Counted from the first letter of the stretch, positions 22,906 to 31,523 are shown. The stretch: 50,696 nucleotides of DNA from an uncultured Ruminococcus sp. (GCA_902782445.1 CACZNC010000015.1:74777-125472); one strand, 5' to 3'. Notes: generated from the letters alone by a model not told the origin. Numbers and translations: made by a program.

Positions 22906-25227
22906 TCAGCGGATGTCGGGACCTGCCGCCCGCAGCCGCAGACCGACGATCTGCCAGGGTTTCATCGCAAGCGAGATCTCCCCCCGGGCGGGCTTCCATT
23001 CCACGGGTTCCAGCGGTTCCGCCAGCCCGTCCGTCAGGGCATAGGATCCGAAGGTCCCGGGGACGCGGATCTTCGCGCTCTTCCCTTCCCCGGTGCCCGT
23101 ATAGAGCCGCAGGAAGACGTCTTCGCCGATCTTTCGCATGGCGGAGATGAAAGCGCCTTCCACCATCCAGCCCGACGGGACGGTATCCCCCGTTTCGATC
23201 AGGGGGGTGTTGAACTGCAAAGCGTTCTCCCAGAGCATCCCGTCGCATCCGGGGCCGTGGGGCAGAATGGCATATTCCGCTGTAAAGCTCCGCCCCTCGT
23301 TGAAGCTCAGGGAGCTTTCGCACTTGTATTCCATCGCCGCGGAGCGGAACAGCGTCACCATCATGATCCCGTCCTCGCAGTTGTTCTGGGGCAGGCCTTT
23401 GTTGATCAGCGCGATGCCGGACCCTTCCCGGGAAGCGGCGTCCAGAAACATCTGCACGGGCTGGACCCCTTCCCCCCGCTCGGCGATTCCGTATGGGATC
23501 TGATGGCGGACCGACTCCGCGCACAGCACCGGGAAAGCGGCTCTGAGACGGATGTGCTTCGTACGGTTGGCAAACTCCGTGCGGTAGGAGATGCGGGCGG
23601 TGTTTTTCGCAAAGGTGATCTCCGTCGTGAAGGGGACCTCGCTGATCCAGTAGCGGAGACGCCCCTTCTGCACGATCCGCAGGCCCTCTTCCCCGAAGGA
23701 CACCGCCTCCGCGCTCTCGACCCCGTCCGCCGCCAGCTGTACCTTCGGATGGGCCGGCAGGGACCGTCTGTCGTATGGATCCGGCACGTTCACGGAATAG
23801 TGCACGTGGTCTTCTTCCCAGGGATATTCGAATTCCACCCAGTTGTCCCCGTTGTCCGCCTGCATCTGGAGGCTGCCGAAGGGCACGGAGGGACGGTTTA
23901 CGAGGACTGCGCCGCTCTTCTTCTCCGTCAGGGTCACGATGAAGCCCCTCGCGTCGATCTCGGCACGGTAGAATCCGTTTTCAAAGGTGCACGGAAGGGG
24001 GATCGCCTCTCCCGTCAGCCGCTTTTCCTCCGCTGCCGCGAATCCCTCCGCATGGTACGCGATCGTTTCGTCTCCCCGCCGGCAGATCCCGTCCGCGGGG
24101 AAGTTCAGGGTGTTGAACCGTCTTCCCTCCCCGCCCGCGATCCGATCCCGGATCCGTCCGAGCTCCTCCTCCGCCCGGGCGTATTCCTCCTCCGCCTGCA
24201 CGAGGGCCCCGTCGCAGACCGTCCCGCAGAGGATGTCGTGGAACTGGTTTTTCAGAACGGCTTTCCACGGTCCCGAGAAATCGGCGTCCCGGTCCCGGAG
24301 AACGGAGAGGACTTCCAGCGCGTACAGCAGATTTTCCAGTCTCCGGTTGGCCTGCTTGATCTGGATATTCGCGGCGAAAGAGCCCTTGAGCGCGGAGACG
24401 AACTCCCCTTCATAGACGGGCTTTTCGGAAAAGTCGATATCGCCGAAGGCCTCCTCGAAGGAAGAGAAGCGGAGGGAAGGCAGGATCCCCGAGGCGTTCA
24501 GGTCCCGGACGATGGCGGGAGCGGCGGCGGATGGCATGCGCATGTCCCCTCCCACGGGGATGATCTGGGCGTCGTCCCCGCAGAAAACGGCGTTGCGCTG
24601 CGTCAGGGAGCGGATCCCCCCGGCGGTGGCGTTTTCCCAGCTCAGTTCCTCCGCGTTGGCCTTTTCCCCGTCCGGGAAGGAGATCCCCGCGTAGGCCGTC
24701 CCCATCCAGTGGGTGTTCAGCTCCGTCCCGTCGAGTCCCTTCCAGCGGAAATTCTCCACGTTCAGGGATCTTTCCATGCAGCGGCTGAACACATATCCCG
24801 TGTAGCCGCACTGGGTCAGGATCTGGGGCAGGGCGGCGGAATGGCCCCAGCAGTCCGCGATATAGGCGGTCTTCGGCACGATCCCCACCGTCTCCGAAAG
24901 GATCTTCTTCCCGTAATACGCCTGCTGGAACAGACTTTCCCCGGAGGGCATGGACATGTCCGGCACCGCGTAGAATCCCGGGGCGAAGTGAAGCTGTCCC
25001 CGGGCGGCGAGGGATTTCAGGATCTCCCGTTTTTCCGGCCGGGAATTCCAGTAGTGCTCGAAGAAATACGCCTGCTCCACGGTATAGGTATAGTCCCCGT
25101 TTTCGCAGAGGATGGACAGGGCCTTGTCGAGAATCCGGTCCGCCGTCTCCGTATACCAGGATTCCGGCCGGAGATAGGCGATGTCGTGGTGAAAGGTCGG
25201 GATCAGATGATGCGTTTTTTCTTTCAT
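22906..25227 (-). CDS. Alpha-mannosidase-like glycoside hydrolase, family 38
   Basis: A 773-residue GH38 protein. The N-terminal IPTFHHDIAYL gives the metal-binding His/Asp, and YIADCWGHSAALPQILTQCG (quoted in part; D125) holds the nucleophile in the DxWGHS motif typical of the family. The remaining two thirds are the beta-sandwich domains. There is no signal peptide, so it would act on imported mannosides. Start at 25227 follows AAGGA by 7 nt; the frame is open further upstream but that part overlaps the DUF3048 gene and its terminator. It is the promoter-proximal gene of an operon with the oxidoreductase. Confidence 0.92.
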   Translation of the reverse strand: MKEKTHHLIPTFHHDIAYLRPESWYTETADRILDKALSILCENGDYTYTVEQAYFFEHYWNSRPEKREILKSLAARGQLHFAPGFYAVPDMSMPSGESLFQQAYYGKKILSETVGIVPKTAYIADCWGHSAALPQILTQCGYTGYVFSRCMERSLNVENFRWKGLDGTELNTHWMGTAYAGISFPDGEKANAEELSWENATAGGIRSLTQRNAVFCGDDAQIIPVGGDMRMPSAAAPAIVRDLNASGILPSLRFSSFEEAFGDIDFSEKPVYEGEFVSALKGSFAANIQIKQANRRLENLLYALEVLSVLRDRDADFSGPWKAVLKNQFHDILCGTVCDGALVQAEEEYARAEEELGRIRDRIAGGEGRRFNTLNFPADGICRRGDETIAYHAEGFAAAEEKRLTGEAIPLPCTFENGFYRAEIDARGFIVTLTEKKSGAVLVNRPSVPFGSLQMQADNGDNWVEFEYPWEEDHVHYSVNVPDPYDRRSLPAHPKVQLAADGVESAEAVSFGEEGLRIVQKGRLRYWISEVPFTTEITFAKNTARISYRTEFANRTKHIRLRAAFPVLCAESVRHQIPYGIAERGEGVQPVQMFLDAASREGSGIALINKGLPQNNCEDGIMMVTLFRSAAMEYKCESSLSFNEGRSFTAEYAILPHGPGCDGMLWENALQFNTPLIETGDTVPSGWMVEGAFISAMRKIGEDVFLRLYTGTGEGKSAKIRVPGTFGSYALTDGLAEPLEPVEWKPARGEISLAMKPWQIVGLRLRAAGPDIR

Positions 25228-25278
25228 GGCGCGTTCCTTTTCGCAGAGAGTCCGTTTTCCGCTTGTTTTTCTGAGACG

Positions 25279-25307
25279 ATTATACCCCACAACGGCCGAA
25301 AAGTCAA
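25279..25307 (-). promoter_or_regulatory. Sigma-A promoter for the GH38 operon
   Basis: On the minus strand TTGACT and TATAAT are separated by 17 bp, 51 nt before the start codon. Confidence 0.88.
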
Positions 25308-25421
25308 CAGGCGTCTGCCCCGGCCGCATGCAGGAAAACCTTCGGCGCAGCGAACGGGCACAGTATGCGGGATCGGTTCGTACACAAACACCGAGACAGC
25401 ATCGGCACCGGTAGAACCGAA

Positions 25422-25482
25422 AATCCCCCGTATCCCCGGAAAAGCCCGCATTCAGGCGGTTTTGTGGGAATATGGGGGAATT
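25422..25482 (-). terminator. Long hairpin, probable terminator of the DUF3048 gene
   Basis: AATCCCCC and GGGGGAATT arms, extended inward by GTATCCC with GGGAATA (small bulges), enclose a second stem CCGC/GCGG with a TTTT tail on the minus strand. Confidence 0.65.
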
Positions 25483-25505
25483 CTTTATATGGGCGTTCCG
25501 CGGCC

Positions 25506-26960
25506 TCACCAGGCGTAGTTGAAGTCGATCCCCGCGCCCTTTTCCACGATACAGATGAAGGTCTTTCCGGCGTTCAGGATCAGCGGGCTTCCGTCCGGGT
25601 AGCTGTAATGGGTCGTGTCGTAGATGCTGGCGCGGGACCAGGAGATCGTCTTCGCCTGTCCGTTGGTCATATAATACCCGGTTCCGCTCCCGACATTCGT
25701 CACGGCAACGCGGCTGGCCTCGTCCCCCGGAATGACGCCGATGTCCATATAGAGGACGATCACGTTCTTCACGGCGATCTGGCCGCCGGTATTGCCGTCT
25801 GTGTGGGCGGTCCCGTTGAAGTGATATCTGAGATACTGCCCCGTCGCCGCGTCGTACACGAAATCGACCGTCTGGATCGGCGTCGACCAGAGCCGAACAT
25901 GGGGAGCGGCGCTTCCGCCCGTGAGGTGGTTCTCCGTCGGATCGTAGAAGGTGAAGGGGGGCGTGTAGCCGTCTTTCAGGGTCGTCCGGTAGCCCTTGAA
26001 TTCGATCCCGGAGACGATCCCGGCTCCGTTCGTCATGAGGCTGTGCTCCAGGCCGAGGTTGTTCAGCCTCCACTGATCGCGGAAATAGGTGGAGGGGAGG
26101 TACATGTTCGCGCCGTCGAGGTTGCTCAGCGCGAGAGCCGCGATCTCGTTGTAGGCTCCGGGACTTCCGCCCGCGTGGACGAAGATCGCGTCGTAGTCCG
26201 GCACGCTGTCGACAAAGATCTCCCGGGAAGAGCGGATGGATCCGACCGTCGGCATGTTCTCGTATTTCGACGTCACCATCATCAGCCGGGTGATGGAGCC
26301 CTCGGTCACGCACTCGTAGAAGATCTGGCCGTAGTCGAGGCCGTACTGGGGGAGCTGGAGCTTCAGATTGTTCAGCATGATGGCGACGGGGCGTTTTTTC
26401 TGTTCCGCCGCCGTGCAGGCCATTCCGTCGAAATAACTGTGAGGTCCGAATTTCGCGGCTTCGGCGGCTTTCTTCTCCTCCTCGGCCTTTTTTGCCTTCT
26501 CATCCCGCTCCCGGAGAAGAAGGACCTGCGACATGGGAACGCCCGCGATGTTGGTCTCCTCGGGGGGCTCGGTCTCTTCCTCCGGTTCGGGTTCTTCCTC
26601 CGGCTCGTCTTCCGCAGCGGGAGGGTCGATCTCCTCGGTCCCGGGGTCGTCGGAGGGCGCGGCCTCTTCGGGTTCCGGTTCGGTCTCGGGCAGATCGGGC
26701 TCCGGGGCCTCGATCGGGGGGACCGTCTCGGGCTTCGGAGCGGGGACCGTTTCATCCGTGTCGGCGGGGACTGGCTCCGGCTCGGGTTCGGGCTCCGGCT
26801 CGGTTTCCGATTCCGGTTCGGCCGGGACCGTTTCGGCGGCGGGAGCGGGCACGTCGTCCCCTGTCTCCGGGTGGTCCGCCGTGCGGAATCCGCAGCCGCT
26901 CATGAGCACGACCGCAAAGAACGCGATCAAAAACCTCTTCACTCGACTTTTTGCCATCAT
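25506..26960 (-). CDS. DUF3048 (YerB-like) lipoprotein with acidic repeat linker
   Basis: A 484-residue protein. The N-terminus is a lipoprotein signal with VVLMSGC at its end (Cys at about 23; the -3 Met is unusual). Residues about 30-140 are a proline/glutamate-rich low-complexity linker. The rest is a DUF3048 domain, recognised by RPVAIMLNNLKLQLPQYGLD, QIFYECVTEGSITRLMMV and VGSIRSSREIFVD. YerB-type proteins are surface lipoproteins of unknown biochemical role. The start ATG (one of two consecutive) follows GAGG. It is monocistronic. Confidence 0.88.
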   Translation of the reverse strand: MMAKSRVKRFLIAFFAVVLMSGCGFRTADHPETGDDVPAPAAETVPAEPESETEPEPEPEPEPVPADTDETVPAPKPETVPPIEAPEPDLPETEPEPEEAAPSDDPGTEEIDPPAAEDEPEEEPEPEEETEPPEETNIAGVPMSQVLLLRERDEKAKKAEEEKKAAEAAKFGPHSYFDGMACTAAEQKKRPVAIMLNNLKLQLPQYGLDYGQIFYECVTEGSITRLMMVTSKYENMPTVGSIRSSREIFVDSVPDYDAIFVHAGGSPGAYNEIAALALSNLDGANMYLPSTYFRDQWRLNNLGLEHSLMTNGAGIVSGIEFKGYRTTLKDGYTPPFTFYDPTENHLTGGSAAPHVRLWSTPIQTVDFVYDAATGQYLRYHFNGTAHTDGNTGGQIAVKNVIVLYMDIGVIPGDEASRVAVTNVGSGTGYYMTNGQAKTISWSRASIYDTTHYSYPDGSPLILNAGKTFICIVEKGAGIDFNYAW

Positions 26961-26992
26961 AACGTCCTCTGCCCGTTTCGATCTATACCGAC

Positions 26993-27021
26993 AGTATAAC
27001 ACGCTCCGCCCCGGCCGTCAA
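26993..27021 (-). promoter_or_regulatory. Sigma-A promoter for the DUF3048 gene
   Basis: On the minus strand TTGACG and TATACT are separated by 17 bp, 32 nt before the start codon. Confidence 0.85.
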
Positions 27022-27109
27022 GGGTATCCGGGGAGCTTTTCGGAAGATTTTGCCCCGCGGGATGCAGAGGCGCCGACCTCTTTTTCTAAATTTTTTCCGG
27101 GCAAAGTGA

Positions 27110-27138
27110 TTGCATTTCGGTCCGGAACGTGCTATAAT
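27110..27138 (+). promoter_or_regulatory. Sigma-A promoter for purC
   Basis: TTGCAT and TATAAT are separated by 17 bp, 33 nt before the start codon. No purine riboswitch or PurR-like box was recognised in the short leader. Confidence 0.85.
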
Positions 27139-27171
27139 ACCTCCATCCAGTGCAGAAAGGAATTCTCCTAC

Positions 27172-27855
27172 ATGAAGACTCTATACGACGGCAAAACCAA
27201 GACGGTCCTGCTCGACGAAGCGACGGGCGTTGTGAACCTCCTGTTCAAAGACACCGCTACCGGCGAGAACGGCATGTTCGACCCCGGCTACAACACCGTC
27301 GGCGGCAGCGTGGAAGGCAAGGGCAAGATCGGCCTCCGCATCTCGAAATACTTCTTCGAGATCATGGAGAAGAACGGCATCCCCACCCACTATCTCGGCG
27401 CCGATATCGACAACTGCCTGATGCAGGTGCGCAAGCTCACGGTTCCGAAGCTGGAGTTCGTGCTGCGTTATTACACCGCGGGCAGCATGTGCCGCCGTTT
27501 CACCCTGCCGGAAGGCCTCCCCTTCGATCCCCCGTACAAGGAAGTCACCCTGAAGGACGACGAGCAGGGAGATCCCCTGATCACCGAACGCCTCTGCCTG
27601 ATGAAGGGCATGATGAAGCCCGGCATGTACGACGAAGGTCTGCGTCTCGTGGAGCAGGTGGGCGAAGTCCTGAAGCGGGAACTCGCGGCGATGGGACTGA
27701 AGCTCATCGACTTCAAGATCGAGATCGGCTACGACGAGGACGGAAAGGTCTACGTCGTCGACGAGATCACCCCCGATATCTGGAGAGTCAAGGACGAAAA
27801 CGGCGTGATCCCGAACCAGATCGACTGCGCCAAGCTGATCCTCGAAAAGATCTGA
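27172..27855 (+). CDS. purC: Phosphoribosylaminoimidazole-succinocarboxamide synthase
   Basis: A 227-residue SAICAR synthetase, catalysing the ATP-dependent joining of CAIR and aspartate in purine synthesis. Typical features are LYDGKTKTVLL at the start, the GLPF...PLITERL region, and VVDEITPDIWRVKDENG near the C-terminus (related to the SPDSSRFW region of other PurC proteins). Length is near the usual 230-240. It stands alone between its own promoter and terminator; the other pur genes are not in the window. Confidence 0.92.
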   Translation: MKTLYDGKTKTVLLDEATGVVNLLFKDTATGENGMFDPGYNTVGGSVEGKGKIGLRISKYFFEIMEKNGIPTHYLGADIDNCLMQVRKLTVPKLEFVLRYYTAGSMCRRFTLPEGLPFDPPYKEVTLKDDEQGDPLITERLCLMKGMMKPGMYDEGLRLVEQVGEVLKRELAAMGLKLIDFKIEIGYDEDGKVYVVDEITPDIWRVKDENGVIPNQIDCAKLILEKI

Positions 27856-27906
27856 GCGGGTTTCTCCTCCCCTCCGCGGCATGGCGGGGACTTTTGACCG
27901 AACAGG

Positions 27907-27948
27907 ACTCTGACCGATTCCGCAGAGGGAGCCGGTCAGAGTTTTTTT
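27907..27948 (+). terminator. Rho-independent terminator after purC
   Basis: ACTCTGACCG (27907-27916) pairs perfectly with CGGTCAGAGT (27933-27942), followed by a T-run. Confidence 0.95.
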
Positions 27949-28000
27949 CCGTCTCGGAGAAAAGGTCCGTCCTCCGCCCCGGTCCGACGCGCAAAACCTC

Positions 28001-28029
28001 TTGCAATCCGGGCGGATCAATGCTATACT
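28001..28029 (+). promoter_or_regulatory. Sigma-A promoter for the GH43 gene
   Basis: TTGCAA and TATACT are separated by 17 bp, 35 nt before the start codon. Confidence 0.82.
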
Positions 28030-28064
28030 GTCCTCAGCATGGTATAACTGAGAGGAGTTTCATC

Positions 28065-28922
28065 ATGACCTGCGCTGAAATCAACATCCGCGACCCCTTC
28101 GTTCTGGTCCGGGACGGCATTTACTATCTGTACGGCACCCGCGCCGCAAACTTCGGGACGCAGACGGGCGGCTTCGACGTCTACACCTCCGCCGATCTTG
28201 TGACGTGGAGCGATCCGATCCCCTGCTTCGACTCCGTCCGGTACGGGATGAACCGGGGCGTCAACTGGGCGCCGGAGGTTCACGTCTATGGGGACGCGTA
28301 TTACATGTTCGCCACCTTCACCCGCGAGGACGGTCTGCACGCGACCTATGTCCTCCGCTCCGAAAGCCCCCTCGGTCCCTTTGTTCCCCACGGCGAGGGC
28401 GCGCTGACTCCCGCCGGATGGGAATGTCTGGACGGGACGCTCCACGTGGGCGAAGACGGCAGGCCTTATCTGGTTTTCTGCCACGAACACACCCAGATCT
28501 CGGACGGCACGATCTGTTATGAGGAACTGAGCGCGGATCTGAAACGGGCGGTGAGCGGACCGGCGCTGCTGTTCCGGGCGTCCGAATCCGGCACAGCCGA
28601 GGCGATCCCCTTCGGCGGCGGGATGAACTATGTCACGGACGGTCCGTTCCTGTACCGCTCAGATTCCGGAACGCTCTTCCTGATCTGGTCCTCGTTCATC
28701 GGCGGGAGTTACGTCGAGCTTGCCGTGAGATTCAGGGACGGGAAGCTGGGGACGGATTTCGAGCATCTCCCACCGCTCTATACGAAGGACGGCGGCCACG
28801 GGATGATCTTCCGCGCGGAAAACAGGGTGATCCTGACCTTCCACTCGCCGAACGCCTCCGGACAGGAGCATCCGTTTTTTGTGGAGCTCGCGGATCGCGG
28901 AGACCGTCTCGAGGTGAAATGA
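28065..28922 (+). CDS. Glycoside hydrolase family 43-like protein
   Basis: A 285-residue five-bladed propeller protein of the GH43 type. INIRDPFVL supplies the catalytic base (D10), GVNWAPEVH the second conserved block, and ECLDGTLHV (D123) the pKa-modulating Asp; the general acid may be E141 in CHEHTQ. There is no signal peptide, so it would cleave imported arabino- or xylo-oligosaccharides, but activity in this family varies. GAGAGGAG precedes the ATG. Structured repeat copy 3 follows its stop codon by 3 nt. Confidence 0.87.
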   Translation: MTCAEINIRDPFVLVRDGIYYLYGTRAANFGTQTGGFDVYTSADLVTWSDPIPCFDSVRYGMNRGVNWAPEVHVYGDAYYMFATFTREDGLHATYVLRSESPLGPFVPHGEGALTPAGWECLDGTLHVGEDGRPYLVFCHEHTQISDGTICYEELSADLKRAVSGPALLFRASESGTAEAIPFGGGMNYVTDGPFLYRSDSGTLFLIWSSFIGGSYVELAVRFRDGKLGTDFEHLPPLYTKDGGHGMIFRAENRVILTFHSPNASGQEHPFFVELADRGDRLEVK

Positions 28923-28925
28923 CAT

Positions 28926-29093
28926 CCTATCCCGTTTAAGGAGTTACGCGGCTTCTTTGTAAAGAAGCCTGGCAAGAACTTCTGAATGGGAAAGGGATAG
29001 GCTACATCAATAACGTACAGTCGAAACCTTGGCACACCAATTTAGTCATCCAACCTTATCAGAGTTATCGCACGCGAGTTCAATGTTCCGGCT
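28926..29093 (+). repeat. Structured 3'-UTR repeat, copy 3
   Basis: It begins 3 nt after the GH43 stop codon. Stem P1 pairs CCTATCCC (28926-28933) with GGGATAGG (28994-29001); P2 pairs AGGAGTT with AACTTCT; P3 is a perfect 9-bp hairpin GGCTTCTTT-GT-AAAGAAGCC. The conserved 3' part (29040-29070) is identical to copy 2 over 31 nt, and the similarity continues to CCGGCT at 29093. P3 differs in sequence from copies 1 and 2 yet keeps its pairing, which is covariation-like support for an RNA structure. Confidence 0.87.
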
Positions 29094-29102
29094 GACGTCA
29101 GC

Positions 29103-29283
29103 GAGAATTCCCAAAGGGGATTCTCGGGGGTGGGATGGCCCGTGTCATGTTTGGATATATGGCATTCCCACCCCGTCGTTCGCATCCTACATCTTGCGAT
29201 CAAAACCCATATAGTTAGCTTTTTAGAGCGTGCATAGTATGAAACGTACTTGGATGCAACGGCGGCTCCGCTGACAGAAAAAC
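29103..29283 (+). other. Hairpin-rich noncoding extension of repeat copy 3
   Basis: Unique to copy 3. A 10-bp stem with one G-T pair lies at 29103-29125, a perfect 9-bp stem GGGGTGGGA/TCCCACCCC at 29127-29174, and GCATCC (29182-29187) can pair with GGATGC further on. It runs into the terminator at 29284-29316. No gene is seen. The region 28923-29316 may be one noncoding RNA of about 390 nt. Confidence 0.5.
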
Positions 29284-29316
29284 GCCTCCGGGCTTGAAGG
29301 GCTCAGAGGCTTTTTT
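29284..29316 (+). terminator. Rho-independent terminator after repeat copy 3
   Basis: GCCTC (29284-29288) pairs with GAGGC (29306-29310), followed by six T residues. Confidence 0.8.
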
Positions 29317-29380
29317 CATGGGATCATTGGATCGGATTTGTGTCGGCGGCTGTTCCTTCTCCCCGCGCCGCTCCGGGGGC

Positions 29381-30310
29381 TCAGTCAAACCGTTTGATCC
29401 ACCGGAAGGTCTCTTCCACCGCCGGGCGGATCTTCAGCGTTTCGTCGCCGAGGAAGGTGTTTCCGCTGGGAGCCTCGACGAAATCGCCGTAATCCTGGGG
29501 TTCGTGGCCTCCGGCGGGGAAGGTGCGCAGATACGCGATGCCTCCCGCGTTCCGAACGGCCCGGACGAACCGCTTCGTGATGGAGACGGAAACCGTGGGA
29601 TCGTCCTCGCACTGCCAGAATTTCACCGGCACGGGATAGGGGAGGATTTCCCTCTCCCCGACGGCGGCACACCGGGCCATCGGATTGAATCCCGCGAGGC
29701 GTTCTTCGTCGTAGACGTATTCTCCGGCCCCGTCCTTTTCAAAGCCGTACAGCTTCCCGAGGGCGGTTTTCGGAAGTCCGTCGGACCAGGGGTGCAGAAA
29801 GATCTGGTTCCATGTGTCGAGGACGGGGCAGTACCCGGTCTGGGCGATCACCGGGATACAGCCGGATAGGACGAGGTTCGTGCTGCTGATCCCGCCCATC
29901 GACGCACCGTGGACGAACACCTCCCGGGACAGGTTGAAATCCCGGACGCAGGCGTGATAGGCCCGGACATAGCTTTCGACTGCTATGGGACTGCCGATAT
30001 TGTTGCGGATGTCGATCCCTTCCCGGGCGGCGAATTCCTCCGGCAGGCCGTTCACGTCCATGACGGCGTATCCGTTGGCGAGCAGGTATTTTGCGATGAC
30101 CTGATCCTCCGTCTGGGAGCCCTCCGCCGACACCGTGCCCCCGGCTCCGTGACAGCAGATCACCAGCCGCAGGGGCGTATCCGTCTCCCGGTAGGACTCC
30201 GGCAAAGCCAGCATCCCCCGGTCGGAAAAGATCTCTTCCGGCCCCTCGCCCCGTATGTCCGAGCAGTCCACCGCGACTTTGAAGCGATGGATCCAAAAAC
30301 CTTTTCCCAT
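29381..30310 (-). CDS. Alpha/beta-hydrolase (esterase-like)
   Basis: A 309-residue alpha/beta-hydrolase. The oxyanion segment is CCHGAGGT (53-59), the nucleophile elbow GASMGG has S137, and candidate acid and base are D236/D237 in CEDDPTVS and H269 in AGGHEPQD. There is no signal peptide. The start ATG at 30310 follows GGAGGG; an in-frame upstream ATG lacks a site. No minus-strand promoter is seen directly before it, so it is probably co-transcribed with the beta-helix gene 114 bp upstream. Together they suggest ester removal and backbone cleavage of an acidic plant polysaccharide; this is inference. Confidence 0.78.
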   Translation of the reverse strand: MGKGFWIHRFKVAVDCSDIRGEGPEEIFSDRGMLALPESYRETDTPLRLVICCHGAGGTVSAEGSQTEDQVIAKYLLANGYAVMDVNGLPEEFAAREGIDIRNNIGSPIAVESYVRAYHACVRDFNLSREVFVHGASMGGISSTNLVLSGCIPVIAQTGYCPVLDTWNQIFLHPWSDGLPKTALGKLYGFEKDGAGEYVYDEERLAGFNPMARCAAVGEREILPYPVPVKFWQCEDDPTVSVSITKRFVRAVRNAGGIAYLRTFPAGGHEPQDYGDFVEAPSGNTFLGDETLKIRPAVEETFRWIKRFD

Positions 30311-30376
30311 GCGTCCCTCCCACATTCCGCTCCCGGCACCCCCTTCCCGGGAAATGCCGTCCTTTTCAACTCAGCC

Positions 30377-30405
30377 TTGACATTGGGGCTTTTTTCCTGT
30401 ATAAT
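30377..30405 (+). promoter_or_regulatory. Orphan consensus promoter pointing into the beta-helix gene (antisense)
   Basis: TTGACA and TATAAT, both perfect and 17 bp apart, lie on the plus strand between two minus-strand genes. The next plus-strand gene starts 1.2 kb away at 31648. A transcript from here would start with a hairpin (CGTGGGA with TCCCACG, 30408-30440) and run antisense to the beta-helix gene. Confidence 0.7.
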
Positions 30406-30424
30406 AGCGTGGGAAGGGCGGAAA

Positions 30425-31480
30425 TCATTCCTCTCCCACGGGTTCTCCGAGGTTGCCTTCGAAGCGGCAGTTCCCCTTTCCGTCCCAGCGGATCTTTTCC
30501 TTCATCGAGCCGTGGTGCATCGCGTTTTCGGCGAAGACGCAGTAATCGCAGTCCCGGATCACCATGCAGATATCCGGGCTCCACGCTCCCTGCCCGTTGT
30601 CGTCCCGTCCGCGTCTGAGCGTGTTCCCCGTGAAGGTCACGTTGACGCATTTCTCCATGAGGACATGGGAGTTTTCCTCCTCCGTGTCCAGTCCCGGGCC
30701 GGGCTTGCCGCTGCGGTTGATGAGGTTTCCGGTGACGGTCACGGATTCCATGCCCCCGTTCGCCGCGCCGAGCTTCAGAGCCGGGCCTCCGCTTCGGTCG
30801 AAATAATTTCCGGTGATGTTCATGGTGTTGCCGGCGGGGATCACGAAGCCGCCCACCCGGTTCCACTCCACCCGGTTCCCCGTCGTCGTGACGGAACAGC
30901 ACACCGGACCGCCGAGGATCCCGCCGTTCCCGTTGCCGGAGAACCAGTTGTCGAGGATGAAGCCGTCCCAGCCGTCGATGTAGAGCCCTGCGCCCGCGTT
31001 GAAGCAGAGCATGCTGTGGCGGACGGAGAAGCACCATATATGTTCGAGGTGCACGCCGTCCCCCGTGAAATGCCCGATCTTGCAGTCGTCGATCGTCGGG
31101 GTGTCTTCCTTCCCGCCGCCGTTGTAGACCGGCCAGTACAGCTTCACCCCGTGGATCCCCTGGCCGAGCCTCATTCCTTCGAGGTTCATGCCGGAGATCT
31201 GGACGCCGAAGGCCCCGGTGACGTCGATCATGCAGTCCGTGTCCGCGGTGTTCATGCGGAAAATCGATCCCCCGTACCCGCCGAAGAGCCACGACGAGGT
31301 CCCCGACAGCTTGGTCTGCGGACGCATGACGAGCCGCCCGGTTTTGTAGATCCCCGGCGGAACGACGACTTCGCCCATGCATTCGCCCGCGCGGTCAAGA
31401 GCGGTCTGGATCGCCGCGGTGGAGTCGGTTTCCCCGTCCGGCAGCGCGCCGAAATCGAGGATGTTGAAGATGTTCGACAT
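30425..31480 (-). CDS. Right-handed beta-helix protein (pectate-lyase superfamily)
   Basis: A 351-residue protein. NILDFGALPDGETDSTAAIQ is the usual start of pectate_lyase_3/GH28-like beta-helices, followed by GEVVVPPGIYKTG and repeated short turns with asparagine ladders (SGNGNGGIL, VEWNRVGG, ITGNYFD, VTGNLINR, FTGNTL). There is no signal peptide. Catalytic residues cannot be assigned, so lyase, hydrolase or epimerase activity remains open. ATG at 31480 follows GGAGG. It has its own promoter and is probably the first gene of an operon with the esterase. Confidence 0.8.
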   Translation of the reverse strand: MSNIFNILDFGALPDGETDSTAAIQTALDRAGECMGEVVVPPGIYKTGRLVMRPQTKLSGTSSWLFGGYGGSIFRMNTADTDCMIDVTGAFGVQISGMNLEGMRLGQGIHGVKLYWPVYNGGGKEDTPTIDDCKIGHFTGDGVHLEHIWCFSVRHSMLCFNAGAGLYIDGWDGFILDNWFSGNGNGGILGGPVCCSVTTTGNRVEWNRVGGFVIPAGNTMNITGNYFDRSGGPALKLGAANGGMESVTVTGNLINRSGKPGPGLDTEEENSHVLMEKCVNVTFTGNTLRRGRDDNGQGAWSPDICMVIRDCDYCVFAENAMHHGSMKEKIRWDGKGNCRFEGNLGEPVGEE

Positions 31481-31523
31481 GATTCTTTCCTCCGGTTTCC
31501 GAATGGATTCGGGTCTTTCCCCC

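Noticed and set aside
22888..25518. 876-codon open frame antisense to the GH38 gene
   Set aside because: It is a mirror of a well-supported GH38 protein, with no ribosome site and no recognisable domain.
25228..26313. N-terminal extension of the GH38 frame
   Set aside because: It overlaps the DUF3048 coding region in another frame, crosses its terminator and the GH38 promoter, and the proper ATG at 25227 has a ribosome site.
26700..26900. Repetitive PEPE/EPEP coding tract as a DNA repeat or CRISPR-like array
   Set aside because: It is an in-frame acidic linker of a lipoprotein; units are short, irregular and without spacers.
27139..27171. Purine riboswitch before purC
   Set aside because: The leader between promoter and start codon is only about 30 nt, too short for a riboswitch.
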